Below are positions 1 through 5,067 of a stretch of 6,117 nucleotides of DNA, one piece after another; positions within the stretch are counted from its first letter, which is position 1, and the number at the start of each line of letters is the position of its first letter. Under the pieces are notes generated by a model. The model made no database searches, was not told where the DNA came from, and saw nothing but the letters and a program-made list of their open reading frames with translations. The stretch lies in NCBI GenBank assembly GCA_002315315.1, contig DCGT01000011.1, positions 52,689 to 58,805 on the forward strand. The letters run 5' to 3'. This DNA comes from Faecalibacterium sp. UBA1771 (GTDB lineage Bacteria > Bacillota > Clostridia > Oscillospirales > Ruminococcaceae). The position numbers and the translations under genes are program-made.

Positions 1-1
1 T

Positions 2-184
2 GGTGTAGAACGGGTCGGTAACCCGCCGTGCCGTAAGGCTGTCCATTCCGCAACCATTGTCGGAAATACGGATTGTAAGCAAGTCCTTATCATCGTCGAT
101 ATCCACCGATATTTCGGTCAGTGACGCTCCCGCCCTGACGGAGTTCTCGGCGATATCGAGAATGTTCATCGACAGCTCCTGCAT
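2..184 (-). CDS. GHKL (HATPase_c) ATP-binding protein of the hydrogenase operon, N-terminal part only
   Basis: The first 61 codons of a minus-strand gene that runs off the left edge. Seen: the start MQELSMNILDIAENS contains the N-box of GHKL ATPases (E13, N14), and DNGCGM (D42, G44, G46) is the G1 box that contacts ATP. RVTDPFYT (54-61) follows it, as in histidine-kinase-like ATPases. The ATG (184-182) has a GAGGG ribosome site on the minus strand (plus-strand 191-195) with 6 bases between. The ATPase fold starts at residue 1, so no sensor or dimerisation domain precedes it. It lies 54 bp downstream of the HydC-like gene. Known: short HATPase proteins are common between hydC and hydB in clostridial bifurcating-hydrogenase operons, with unsettled function. 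Inference: a kinase or ATP-dependent regulator tied to the hydrogenase. The lid and the second half are not visible. Confidence 0.85.
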   Translation of the reverse strand, partial: MQELSMNILDIAENSVRAGASLTEISVDIDDDKDLLTIRISDNGCGMDSLTARRVTDPFYT

Positions 185-204
185 AAAGTACCCTCAAAAG
201 TGCC

Positions 205-230
205 GTATTGCGGCAATGCCGCGCTAATAC
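205..230 (-). other. Intercistronic hairpin between hydC-like gene and the GHKL gene
   Basis: Two stacked 5-bp helices: GTATT/AATAC outside (205-209 with 226-230) and GCGGC/GCCGC inside (210-214 with 218-222). There is a 3-base loop and a 3-base bulge at 223-225. On the minus-strand transcript it sits just after the hydC stop (239) and about 9 bases before the GAGGG ribosome site of the next gene. A TTTT run follows after several bases, so it is not a classical terminator. It could be a processing or partial-attenuation element that sets the ratio of the two proteins. Confidence 0.45.
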
Positions 231-238
231 TCGGAAAA

Positions 239-730
239 TCAGTTATATTTGGAGAGGATTTCCTCCACCTCATCACCGGTAAGACGACCGTAAACCTCTC
301 CGTTAATCATCATAACGGGGGCAAGACCGCAGGCGCCTACGCAGCGGCAGGTCTCGAGGCTGAACTTTCCGTCGGGGGTGGTGTGACCCTCCTCGATTTT
401 GAGAACGGACTTGATCTTTTCCAGAACCTTGTCACTGCCTTTAACATAGCAGGCGGTTCCGAGACATACGCTGATTTGATACTTGCCGACCGGCTCGAGT
501 CGGAACATGGCGTAAAAGGTGGAAATACCGTAGATTTCCTCCAACGAGACATTAAGCTCTTCGGCAATCATGGTCTGAACCTCGATAGGCAGATAGCTGT
601 AAATCTCCTGTGCCTTTTGAAGAGCAAGCATATTTACGCCTTTGACATTTTTGTTCTCTCTGAGCCACTCGCGAAGCTCGGTTTCCTGAGCCTGCGTACC
701 GTTGAAGGGTACGGCTGAAGTGCGTTTCAT
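239..730 (-). CDS. hydC: NADH-dependent [FeFe]-hydrogenase subunit HydC / NuoE-like [2Fe-2S] protein
   Basis: A 163-residue thioredoxin-like [2Fe-2S] subunit, full length for the NuoE/HydC family. In electron-bifurcating hydrogenases this cytoplasmic subunit works with HydB (NuoF-like, FMN, NAD site) and HydA to couple H2 with NADH and reduced ferredoxin. Seen: an N-terminal helical part (about 15-65) with the YGISTFYAMF segment (67-76), then C89 and C94 in CLGTAC, and C130 and C134 in CVGACGLAPV. These four are the expected cluster ligands; C128 is an extra cysteine. The ATG (730-728) has AGGAGG upstream (741-746), 10 bases away. It is the first gene of a minus-strand operon, with an extended -10 promoter upstream and the GHKL ATPase gene downstream. 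A complex I or formate-dehydrogenase NuoE is possible. The GHKL neighbour and the divergent hydrogenase-like gene favour HydC. Confidence 0.88.
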   Translation of the reverse strand: MKRTSAVPFNGTQAQETELREWLRENKNVKGVNMLALQKAQEIYSYLPIEVQTMIAEELNVSLEEIYGISTFYAMFRLEPVGKYQISVCLGTACYVKGSDKVLEKIKSVLKIEEGHTTPDGKFSLETCRCVGACGLAPVMMINGEVYGRLTGDEVEEILSKYN

Positions 731-795
731 TATACTTTATCCTCCTAATATATTGTGTAAGCTGACTGAGATTGCTAAAAAAATAACACACTTGC

Positions 796-824
796 ATTAT
801 ATCAGATTTATAAAAAAAAATCTA
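796..824 (-). promoter_or_regulatory. Predicted sigma-A promoter of the hydrogenase (hydC) operon
   Basis: On the minus strand TGATATAAT (804-796) is an extended -10 box with a perfect TATAAT hexamer. The -35 at 17-base spacing (TAGATT, 824-819) is poor, which is typical for extended -10 promoters. A run of nine T on that strand (820-812) lies in the spacer. Transcription would start near 789, leaving a leader of about 60 bases before the ATG at 730. Confidence 0.6.
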
Positions 825-847
825 CATTTATCTTCACATTTAATTAC

Positions 848-877
848 TTGAAATTTGTGGTAAATAATTAATATAAA
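848..877 (+). promoter_or_regulatory. Candidate upstream promoter of the regulatory cassette
   Basis: TTGAAA (848-853, 5 of 6 to the -35 consensus) is followed after 18 bases by TATAAA (872-877). The region is very AT-rich, so chance matches are likely. It would act in tandem with the better -10 at 908-913. Confidence 0.3.
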
Positions 878-885
878 TAACAGTA

Positions 886-913
886 TTGTAATATATCATC
901 AATAATATATAAT
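886..913 (+). promoter_or_regulatory. Candidate sigma-A promoter of the regulatory cassette
   Basis: TTGTAA (886-891) and a perfect TATAAT (908-913) are separated by 16 bases. The start point would be near 920, giving a leader of about 30 bases before the ATG at 950. Together with the promoter at 796-824 it forms a divergent control region between the hydrogenase operon and the cassette. Confidence 0.5.
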
Positions 914-939
914 TGTAGTAATAACAGAGTCATATTTTT

Positions 940-944
940 GGAGG
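940..944 (+). promoter_or_regulatory. Ribosome binding site that fixes the start at 950
   Basis: GGAGG, 5 bases before the ATG at 950. An in-frame TTG at 938 overlaps this motif and would lengthen the protein by four residues. It is rejected because the ribosome site would then lie inside the gene. Confidence 0.85.
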
Positions 945-949
945 TTTTT

Positions 950-1294
950 ATGAAAATTTCACGCATAGCCGAGCTGCTTGACGCTCGTGTGCTCTGTGAC
1001 GGCGACGGTCTCGATATAGATGTCGGCTCTGCCTGCGGCAGTGATATGATGAGCGATGTTCTCGCCTATGTCAAAGACCAGGCGCTTCTTTTAACCGGTC
1101 TTAACAATCCGCAGGTTGTCAGGACTGCCGATATGATGGATATGAAATGCATAGTATTCGTCAGAGGAAAAAAGCCGGACGATTCCATTGTCGATATGGC
1201 AAGACAGAAGAGTATCGCCGTACTTGCGACCGACAAGACGATGTTTGTTGCCTGCGGTATGCTGTATTCCGACGGACTGAGGGAAAACGAATAA
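950..1294 (+). CDS. Small DRTGG-family (HPr-kinase N-domain-like) protein, first copy
   Basis: A 114-residue soluble protein that I place in the DRTGG family, a fold shared with the N-terminal domain of HPr kinase/phosphorylase. Such genes are often misnamed 'serine kinase of HPr'. Seen: MKISRIAELLDARVLC, then a hydrophobic/small-residue alpha-beta pattern with SDMMSDVLAYVKDQALLLTG (31-50), KCIVFVRGKKPDD (66-78) and IAVLATDKTMF (88-98). No Walker A loop is present, so kinase activity is not expected. The family's TGG is also lost here: the equivalent stretch reads VGSACGSD. It is the first gene of the cassette, and its stop overlaps the next start (TAATG). The second copy at 3091-3423 has the same length and layout. 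Inference: a ligand- or partner-binding regulatory domain; the ligand is unknown. I am fairly sure of the family, not of the role. Confidence 0.75.
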   Translation: MKISRIAELLDARVLCDGDGLDIDVGSACGSDMMSDVLAYVKDQALLLTGLNNPQVVRTADMMDMKCIVFVRGKKPDDSIVDMARQKSIAVLATDKTMFVACGMLYSDGLRENE

Positions 1295-1719
1295 TGGAGA
1301 GCGGACTTGTTTATGACCGCGATGTTTCGGGCAGTGAGTTTTCGCTTGCCGGAATAGCATCGGGCGAGGTCAAGGAGATGCTCAAAAAGCTCGGCTTTCC
1401 CGCCGAAGCGGTGCGCCGCGCCGCCATTGCATTGTATGAAGCCGAAATAAATCTTGTTATCCATGCGGGAGGCGGGCATATTCATGCCGAGGTTACGACT
1501 GAAGGAGTGGTAATGCTTGTCACCGACAACGGACCGGGTATAGAGAATATCGAGCTTGCCATGAGTGAAGGCTTTTCCACTGCGTCCGACGAGGTGAGAA
1601 ATCTCGGCTTCGGGGCGGGAATGGGTTTGCCGAATATGAAGAAATATACCGATGGGTTCGATATTGAGTCGGAGGTCGGAAAAGGCACGAGAATAGAAAT
1701 GACGGTATTGCCGAAATAA
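1294..1719 (+). CDS. RsbW/RsbT-like GHKL ATPase (anti-sigma-factor-type serine kinase family)
   Basis: A 141-residue stand-alone HATPase domain. Seen in order: an N-box helix with E49, E51 and N53 (ALYEAEINLVIHA), the G1 box D78-N-G-P-G82, the G2 region GFGAGMGL (105-112), and GKGT (129-132) near the end. All ATP-site motifs are intact. Known: RsbW, SpoIIAB and RsbT have this size and motif set and phosphorylate STAS-domain partners. No STAS, sigma-factor or PP2C gene is visible here. The ATG (1294-1296) overlaps the previous stop by one base, and GAGGGA (1279-1284) precedes it, so the two are translationally coupled. A longer in-frame reading from 1147 is rejected because it overlaps the upstream gene. 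Inference: the ATP-using output or relay component next to the hydrogenase-like sensor; the substrate is unknown. Confidence 0.82.
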   Translation: MESGLVYDRDVSGSEFSLAGIASGEVKEMLKKLGFPAEAVRRAAIALYEAEINLVIHAGGGHIHAEVTTEGVVMLVTDNGPGIENIELAMSEGFSTASDEVRNLGFGAGMGLPNMKKYTDGFDIESEVGKGTRIEMTVLPK

Positions 1720-1745
1720 CGTGGCAGATGTCATTCGTCGACCGC

Positions 1746-1773
1746 TTGTCAGTTTTAATGTTTAACATATAAT
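1746..1773 (+). promoter_or_regulatory. Candidate internal promoter before the hydrogenase-like gene
   Basis: TTGTCA (1746-1751, 5 of 6) and a perfect TATAAT (1768-1773) with 16 bases between, inside the only sizeable gap (71 bp) within the cassette. The start point would fall near 1779-1780, right at the ribosome site, giving a leader of only about 11 bases. Confidence 0.45.
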
Positions 1774-1779
1774 TTAGGC

Positions 1780-1785
1780 AGGTGA
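1780..1785 (+). promoter_or_regulatory. Ribosome binding site supporting a TTG start at 1791
   Basis: AGGTGA lies 5 bases before TTG at 1791. The alternative GTG at 1782 lies within this motif and has only AGG (1776-1778) three bases upstream. I therefore prefer the TTG. Confidence 0.6.
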
Positions 1786-1790
1786 AAGGT

Positions 1791-3086
1791 TTGAAGGAAT
1801 TTATCCACTCGGTTTTACTCGATAAAGACAAATGTATGGGTTGTACCAACTGCATAAAACGATGCCCCACTCAGGCAATCAGAGTGCGTGACGGTAAAGC
1901 GCATATTCTCAATGACCGCTGTATCGACTGCGCCGAATGCATCAGAGTTTGTCCGCACCGCGCCAAGACGGCGAGAACCGACCCGCTGTCGGTGCTGAAC
2001 GATTTTGAGTACAAAATTGCATTGCCGGCTCCGAGCCTTTATGCACAGTTCAACAACCTGTCCGACCAGAGCCTTGTTTTGGCTTCACTTTTGGATATCG
2101 GCTTTGATGCGGTATTTGAAGTTGCCGCCGCCGCCGAAATCGTTAGCGAAGCGACCAAGGAGTATTTGAAGCGCGACGATATTCCGAAGCCGCTCATTTC
2201 CTCTGCGTGTCCCGCAGTTACACGACTTATTACCGTGCGTTATCCGTCGCTTATCCCGCACATATTGCCGGTGATAGCTCCCGTGGAGCTTGCGGCGAGG
2301 CTTGCCAAGTTGGAAGCAATGGAAAAAACTGGTCTGCACCCGAGCAGGATAGGATGTATCTTTATCTCACCATGTCCCGCCAAGATTACCGCAATTCATT
2401 CTCCGATAGGATATGAGCGTTCGGCGATAGATGTGGGTATTGCGGCCAATGACGTTTACCCGCTTCTGCTCCACGCCATGAACAATCACGGTAAAGTTGA
2501 CCCGTCGGTAATTTCCGCGGGGCGTTTGGGTGTTGCATGGGGTGAGATAGGCGGTGAAAGCGAAGGACTTGAATCGGAAGAGCAATATCTTGCCGCCGAC
2601 GGCATCGAGAACATCATCAAGGTGCTGGACGATGTGGAGAGCGCTAAGTATTCTCAGCTTAAATTTGTCGAGCTGTCCGCTTGCTCGGCAGGCTGTGTCG
2701 GTGGAGTTCTGCAGGTCGAAAACCCCTATATTGCCAAGGTCAAGCTGAATACCATCAAAAACAATCTTCCCGCATACACCGAACGCAAAAAGAGCGTGGA
2801 TATGAACAGAATCGAATGGGAGAGAAATATCGAAGCTACTCACGGTCTGGAGCTGGGCGATACCGCACAGACGAGTATTCAGCGCTACGGTCAGGTAATG
2901 AAAATTTTAGAGCAGCTTCCGGGTCTTGACTGCGGCTGCTGCGGTGCTCCGACCTGCGAGGCATTTGCGGAGGATATCGTACTCGGTAAATCGCAGAAGA
3001 ATCAGTGCATTGTGGTAATGCGCCGCAAGCTGGAGCAGTTTATTAAAATTGTTACCGACAGTGATTCGGATTACGAGAAGCGGTGA
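1791..3086 (+). CDS. HydS-like putative sensory [FeFe]-hydrogenase: 2x[4Fe-4S], H-cluster domain, C-terminal Fe-S domain
   Basis: A 431-residue cytoplasmic iron-sulfur protein. Seen: two [4Fe-4S] motifs (C15, C18, C21, C25 and C44, C47, C50, C54). An [FeFe]-hydrogenase large-subunit domain follows (about 70-330), then a C-terminal four-cysteine Fe-S domain (C381, C384, C389, C406). The H-cluster ligands are kept: C140 in SSACP, C195 in SPCPAK, and C298 and C302 in ACSAGC. In catalytic enzymes the first motif is TSCCP, whose first Cys carries protons; here it is A139. The methionines of MPC and MAC are S193 and S296, and the Glu after K198 is A201. Known: sensory (group C) hydrogenases show the same Cys-to-Ala change. 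Unlike those, there is no PAS, kinase or phosphatase domain; the GHKL protein is a separate gene. The start is TTG 1791 (GTG 1782 is possible). Inference: H2 or redox sensor. Confidence 0.85.
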   Translation: MKEFIHSVLLDKDKCMGCTNCIKRCPTQAIRVRDGKAHILNDRCIDCAECIRVCPHRAKTARTDPLSVLNDFEYKIALPAPSLYAQFNNLSDQSLVLASLLDIGFDAVFEVAAAAEIVSEATKEYLKRDDIPKPLISSACPAVTRLITVRYPSLIPHILPVIAPVELAARLAKLEAMEKTGLHPSRIGCIFISPCPAKITAIHSPIGYERSAIDVGIAANDVYPLLLHAMNNHGKVDPSVISAGRLGVAWGEIGGESEGLESEEQYLAADGIENIIKVLDDVESAKYSQLKFVELSACSAGCVGGVLQVENPYIAKVKLNTIKNNLPAYTERKKSVDMNRIEWERNIEATHGLELGDTAQTSIQRYGQVMKILEQLPGLDCGCCGAPTCEAFAEDIVLGKSQKNQCIVVMRRKLEQFIKIVTDSDSDYEKR

Positions 3087-3090
3087 TATT

Positions 3091-3423
3091 ATGGATTGTT
3101 TCAAGCTTAAGGATTCGGGCTTTGTGCCCGTAGGAGAGATAACTCCCGCCGAGGTGACCGGAGGCTTTTGCGGAGACCTTTTGAGCTGGGTTATGAGCAG
3201 AGCAAAAAAGGGCGATGTATGGTTTACCGTAATAGGAAATATCAATACGCTCGCCGTCGCAAGCCTTGTCGAGATGTCGGCGGTGGTGCTGTGTCACGGC
3301 GTACAGCCCGACGGTGAATTTACCGCCAAGGCAGCCGAGCAGAGAATAAATGTTTTTACAACAGATGAGCCTGTTTTTGAATCGGCGGCAAAGCTGGCAA
3401 AGCTGCTTGCCGAAACGAAATAA
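3091..3423 (+). CDS. Small DRTGG-family (HPr-kinase N-domain-like) protein, second copy
   Basis: A 110-residue soluble protein, paralogous to the one at 950-1294. Seen: EVTGGFCGDLLSWVMSRAKK (29-48) keeps the TGG of the family motif. GDVWFTVIGNINTLAVASL (49-67), AVVLCHGVQPDG (73-84) and INVFTTDEPVF (94-104) follow in the same order as the matching segments of the first copy. No nucleotide-binding loop is present, so it is not a kinase. The ATG at 3091 is 4 bases after the stop of the hydrogenase-like gene, so the two are tightly coupled. The ribosome site is weak (GGTGAT at 3082-3087). A longer in-frame TTG start at 3049 overlaps the previous gene and is rejected. Known: such proteins recur in clostridial hydrogenase clusters. 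Inference: a regulatory partner of the Fe-S protein or of the first copy, perhaps as a heterodimer. Confidence 0.78.
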   Translation: MDCFKLKDSGFVPVGEITPAEVTGGFCGDLLSWVMSRAKKGDVWFTVIGNINTLAVASLVEMSAVVLCHGVQPDGEFTAKAAEQRINVFTTDEPVFESAAKLAKLLAETK

Positions 3424-3441
3424 GACCCTGTAAAATACGCA

Positions 3442-4173
3442 ATGAGCCGAGCAGTGCAAACGGAGGTGCCGAAAACGGAAATCAAATATGATCTTCATAT
3501 ACATTCCGCGCTGTCGCCATGTGCCGACAACGATATGACGCCGGCAACGATAGTCGGTATGTGTGCACTCAACGGTGTTGGGCTGATAGCCGTGACCGAC
3601 CACAACAGCGCCGCAAACCTTCCCTATGTCAAAAAAGCGTGTGACGCTTACGGGGTTTCGATGATTGCCGGCATAGAGGTAAATACGCAGGAGGAAATCC
3701 ACCTTCTTTGTTATTTTCCCGATATAAAAACGGCGCTCGGGTTCTCGGATATGCTGTATGAGCATCTGCCCGATATTCCGGTAGATACCTCAATATGGGG
3801 TGAACAGCGTATAGTAAACGAGGAGGACGAGGTGGTAGATACGGTTAATCGCCTGCTGTCCGATGCGGTAGACCTAAATATATACGAGGTCGCGCGGCTC
3901 TGCCGTGATGCGGGCGGAATCCCCGTACCCGCACACGCCGACAAAAACAGCTATTCACTGTTGTCGGTGCTCGGATTCTCACCCGATGATTTGGAATATG
4001 GCGTCATAGAGCTGGCAAAGCCTCACGGTTATGACGAGCTTGTCGAAAAGGGTTTTCTGCCGTCATCGCTCTGTATTCTGAAATCCTCCGATGCCCATTC
4101 GCTCGATGTTCTCTGTTCTCACACGGCAAACATCTTCCCCGACTGTGATTTACAACGCTTCATTTTGAAATAA
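3442..4173 (+). CDS. PHP-domain metal-dependent phosphoesterase
   Basis: A 243-residue PHP-domain protein of typical length for stand-alone members. Seen: YDLHIHS gives H19 and H21, and VTDHNS gives D53 and H54. E79 lies in GIEV and H87 in EIHLL, H165 in PAHAD, and D217 with H219 in SSDAHS near the end. The full metal-ligand set for a two- or three-metal site is thus present, and an active hydrolase is expected. Known: PHP proteins remove phosphate from varied substrates (histidinol phosphate, 3',5'-bisnucleotides, RNA ends). The substrate here is not readable from sequence. It is the last gene of the cassette, 18 bp after the second DRTGG-like gene. The ATG at 3442 has no clear ribosome site, and a GGAGG lies inside the frame at 3462-3466. 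GTG 3454 and GTG 3466 are alternatives. Inference: enzymatic output or signal-turnover component of the cassette. Confidence 0.85.
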   Translation: MSRAVQTEVPKTEIKYDLHIHSALSPCADNDMTPATIVGMCALNGVGLIAVTDHNSAANLPYVKKACDAYGVSMIAGIEVNTQEEIHLLCYFPDIKTALGFSDMLYEHLPDIPVDTSIWGEQRIVNEEDEVVDTVNRLLSDAVDLNIYEVARLCRDAGGIPVPAHADKNSYSLLSVLGFSPDDLEYGVIELAKPHGYDELVEKGFLPSSLCILKSSDAHSLDVLCSHTANIFPDCDLQRFILK

Positions 4174-4189
4174 ATACTACAAATAGTAT
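4174..4189 (+). other. Short hairpin directly after the PHP stop codon
   Basis: ATACTA (4174-4179) pairs with TAGTAT (4184-4189) across a CAAA loop. It begins immediately after the TAA, but the stem is weak and no U-run follows. It could protect the transcript end at most. Confidence 0.3.
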
Positions 4190-4198
4190 AATTTGTGC

Positions 4199-4240
4199 AA
4201 AATTCACCCCGACGCCACAATACCGTGATGTCGGGGTGAA
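4199..4240 (-). terminator. Intrinsic terminator of the histidine phosphatase gene (possibly shared with the PHP gene)
   Basis: A perfect 11-bp inverted repeat, TTCACCCCGAC (4203-4213) with GTCGGGGTGAA (4230-4240). A further CAC/GTG pairing (4216-4218 with 4225-4227) closes the loop. On the minus strand the stem runs into AATTTT (4204-4199), a short U-run. On the plus strand the stem is followed by AC, so termination of the PHP transcript would be less efficient. It lies between two convergent genes. Confidence 0.65.
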
Positions 4241-4246
4241 ACAATG

Positions 4247-4293
4247 CAATGTTGAACATTGTATAATATACAAACTGTGACCGCAATATATTG
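4247..4293. repeat. Cluster of three short perfect palindromes in the convergent gap
   Basis: CAATGTTGAACATTG (4247-4261, 7-bp arms around one base) shares three bases with TTGTATAATATACAA (4259-4273, again 7-bp arms around one base). CAATATATTG (4284-4293) follows. All carry CAAT/ATTG or TTGTA/TACAA ends. They lie downstream of both flanking genes, where an operator is unexpected. Possibilities are transcript-end hairpins, a protein-binding array, or chance in AT-rich sequence. Confidence 0.4.
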
Positions 4294-4304
4294 TAAGTAC
4301 GGAA

Positions 4305-4973
4305 TCAGATATCGTCCTCATCCATATAGGTATCCTCTGGGTCGTAGTAGCTGTTCTCGGAAATATCCGGAATTTTGCGGGTGACCTCCAATACCGGTTC
4401 ACGCATATAAAGAGTCGGGTCGGCTATGACCTCGTAGCCGTAGCCGCCGTCACAGACCCAGTCATAAGGAGCCGCCTTGGGGTAAGCAAGCGATGATAGA
4501 ATATTGCCGATGACGCTGCTGTGAGTGATTATCGCGGCGGAGTGAACACCGGAACGCATCATCATATCAACAATAGACGTTGCGGCGGCGGTACAGCGGC
4601 GATAGAAGGAATCAAGCGGTTCTGCGCCCTTTGGCAGAAATTTCGGATTGCCTGTGACCCACTTCTGAAAATTGTCATCAGACTTCATAGCCTCAAAGGA
4701 GACACCCTCATATTCTCCGAACGAAGCCTCGCGCAGATTTTCAAACTCAATATGCTCGCAGTCGGGATAGAGAATTTCGGCGGTCTGCTTTGCACGCAGA
4801 AGAGGACTTGAAAATACCCACTCGACAAATGGGTAGCTGTACTCATCGAGCATTTCGTCAAGCCTTTCACGACCCTCGTCGCATAGCGGCAGGTCGGTCG
4901 AGCCGCAGTAAATTCCTTCCAAATTTGCACGGGTAAGACCGTGTCTGATTAGATAAAGCTTGTATGTTTTCAT
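4305..4973 (-). CDS. Histidine phosphatase (phosphoglycerate-mutase-like) family protein
   Basis: A 222-residue cytoplasmic enzyme of histidine phosphatase branch 1. Seen: LIRHGLT places the phosphorylated H11 and R10. R60 lies in SSPLLRAKQTAE, E82 in REASFGEYEG, and the second catalytic H151 in ITHSSV. All core residues are therefore present. The family covers cofactor-dependent mutases, alpha-ribazole phosphatase (CobC) and general phosphatases. The 222-residue length and lack of cobalamin neighbours do not settle the substrate. The tail after residue 200 is strongly acidic and Tyr-rich (YYDPEDTYMDEDDI) and lies outside the catalytic core. The ATG (4973-4971) is preceded by TAAGGAA on the minus strand (plus-strand 4979-4985), 5 bases away. 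It is monocistronic, divergent from the XRE gene and convergent with the PHP gene. No link to the hydrogenase cassette is visible. Confidence 0.88.
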   Translation of the reverse strand: MKTYKLYLIRHGLTRANLEGIYCGSTDLPLCDEGRERLDEMLDEYSYPFVEWVFSSPLLRAKQTAEILYPDCEHIEFENLREASFGEYEGVSFEAMKSDDNFQKWVTGNPKFLPKGAEPLDSFYRRCTAAATSIVDMMMRSGVHSAAIITHSSVIGNILSSLAYPKAAPYDWVCDGGYGYEVIADPTLYMREPVLEVTRKIPDISENSYYDPEDTYMDEDDI

Positions 4974-5038
4974 AAAAATTCCTTAAAAAATTTGTTATCA
5001 ATGAGTAAAAATAAGTCGAAAAATAAGCTTTGCGATAG

Positions 5039-5067
5039 TTTACAAACAGTATATTTTAGTCTATAAT
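5039..5067 (+). promoter_or_regulatory. Sigma-A promoter of the XRE regulator
   Basis: TTTACA (5039-5044) and a perfect TATAAT (5062-5067) are 17 bases apart, close to consensus. The start point would be near 5074, about 27 bases before the ATG. GTTT-AC-AAAC (5038-5047) is a small dyad over the -35 box that could be an operator, perhaps for the XRE protein itself. Confidence 0.7.

Noticed and set aside
200..718. Plus-strand frame of 172 codons
   Set aside because: Antisense to the HydC-like gene, whose cysteine motifs, start and ribosome site are convincing. The plus-strand protein shows no family features.
840..871. TTAATTA ... TAATTAA inverted repeat as a redox-regulator operator
   Set aside because: The arms are pure A/T in an AT-rich stretch and do not match the Rex TTGTTAA-type consensus. 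It is likely chance.
938..949. TTG 938 as start of the first DRTGG-like gene
   Set aside because: It overlaps the GGAGG ribosome site. ATG 950 is correctly spaced.
950..1294. HPr kinase/phosphorylase
   Set aside because: No Walker A motif or kinase domain; only the small DRTGG-like domain is present.
1066..1734. Minus-strand frame of 222 codons
   Set aside because: It runs antisense to two genes with clear motifs, has no ribosome site and gives a low-complexity, Arg/His/Ser-rich shadow protein.
1721..1765. 14-codon GTG frame in the gap before the hydrogenase-like gene
   Set aside because: No ribosome site and no recognisable peptide. The gap is better explained by the promoter at 1746-1773.
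3049..3090. TTG 3049 as start of the second DRTGG-like gene
   Set aside because: It would overlap the hydrogenase-like gene by 38 bases. ATG 3091 sits in the normal coupled position.
3052..3765. Minus-strand frame of 237 codons
   Set aside because: Antisense across the second DRTGG-like gene and the PHP gene. The protein is rich in Cys, Arg and His, with no recognisable domain.
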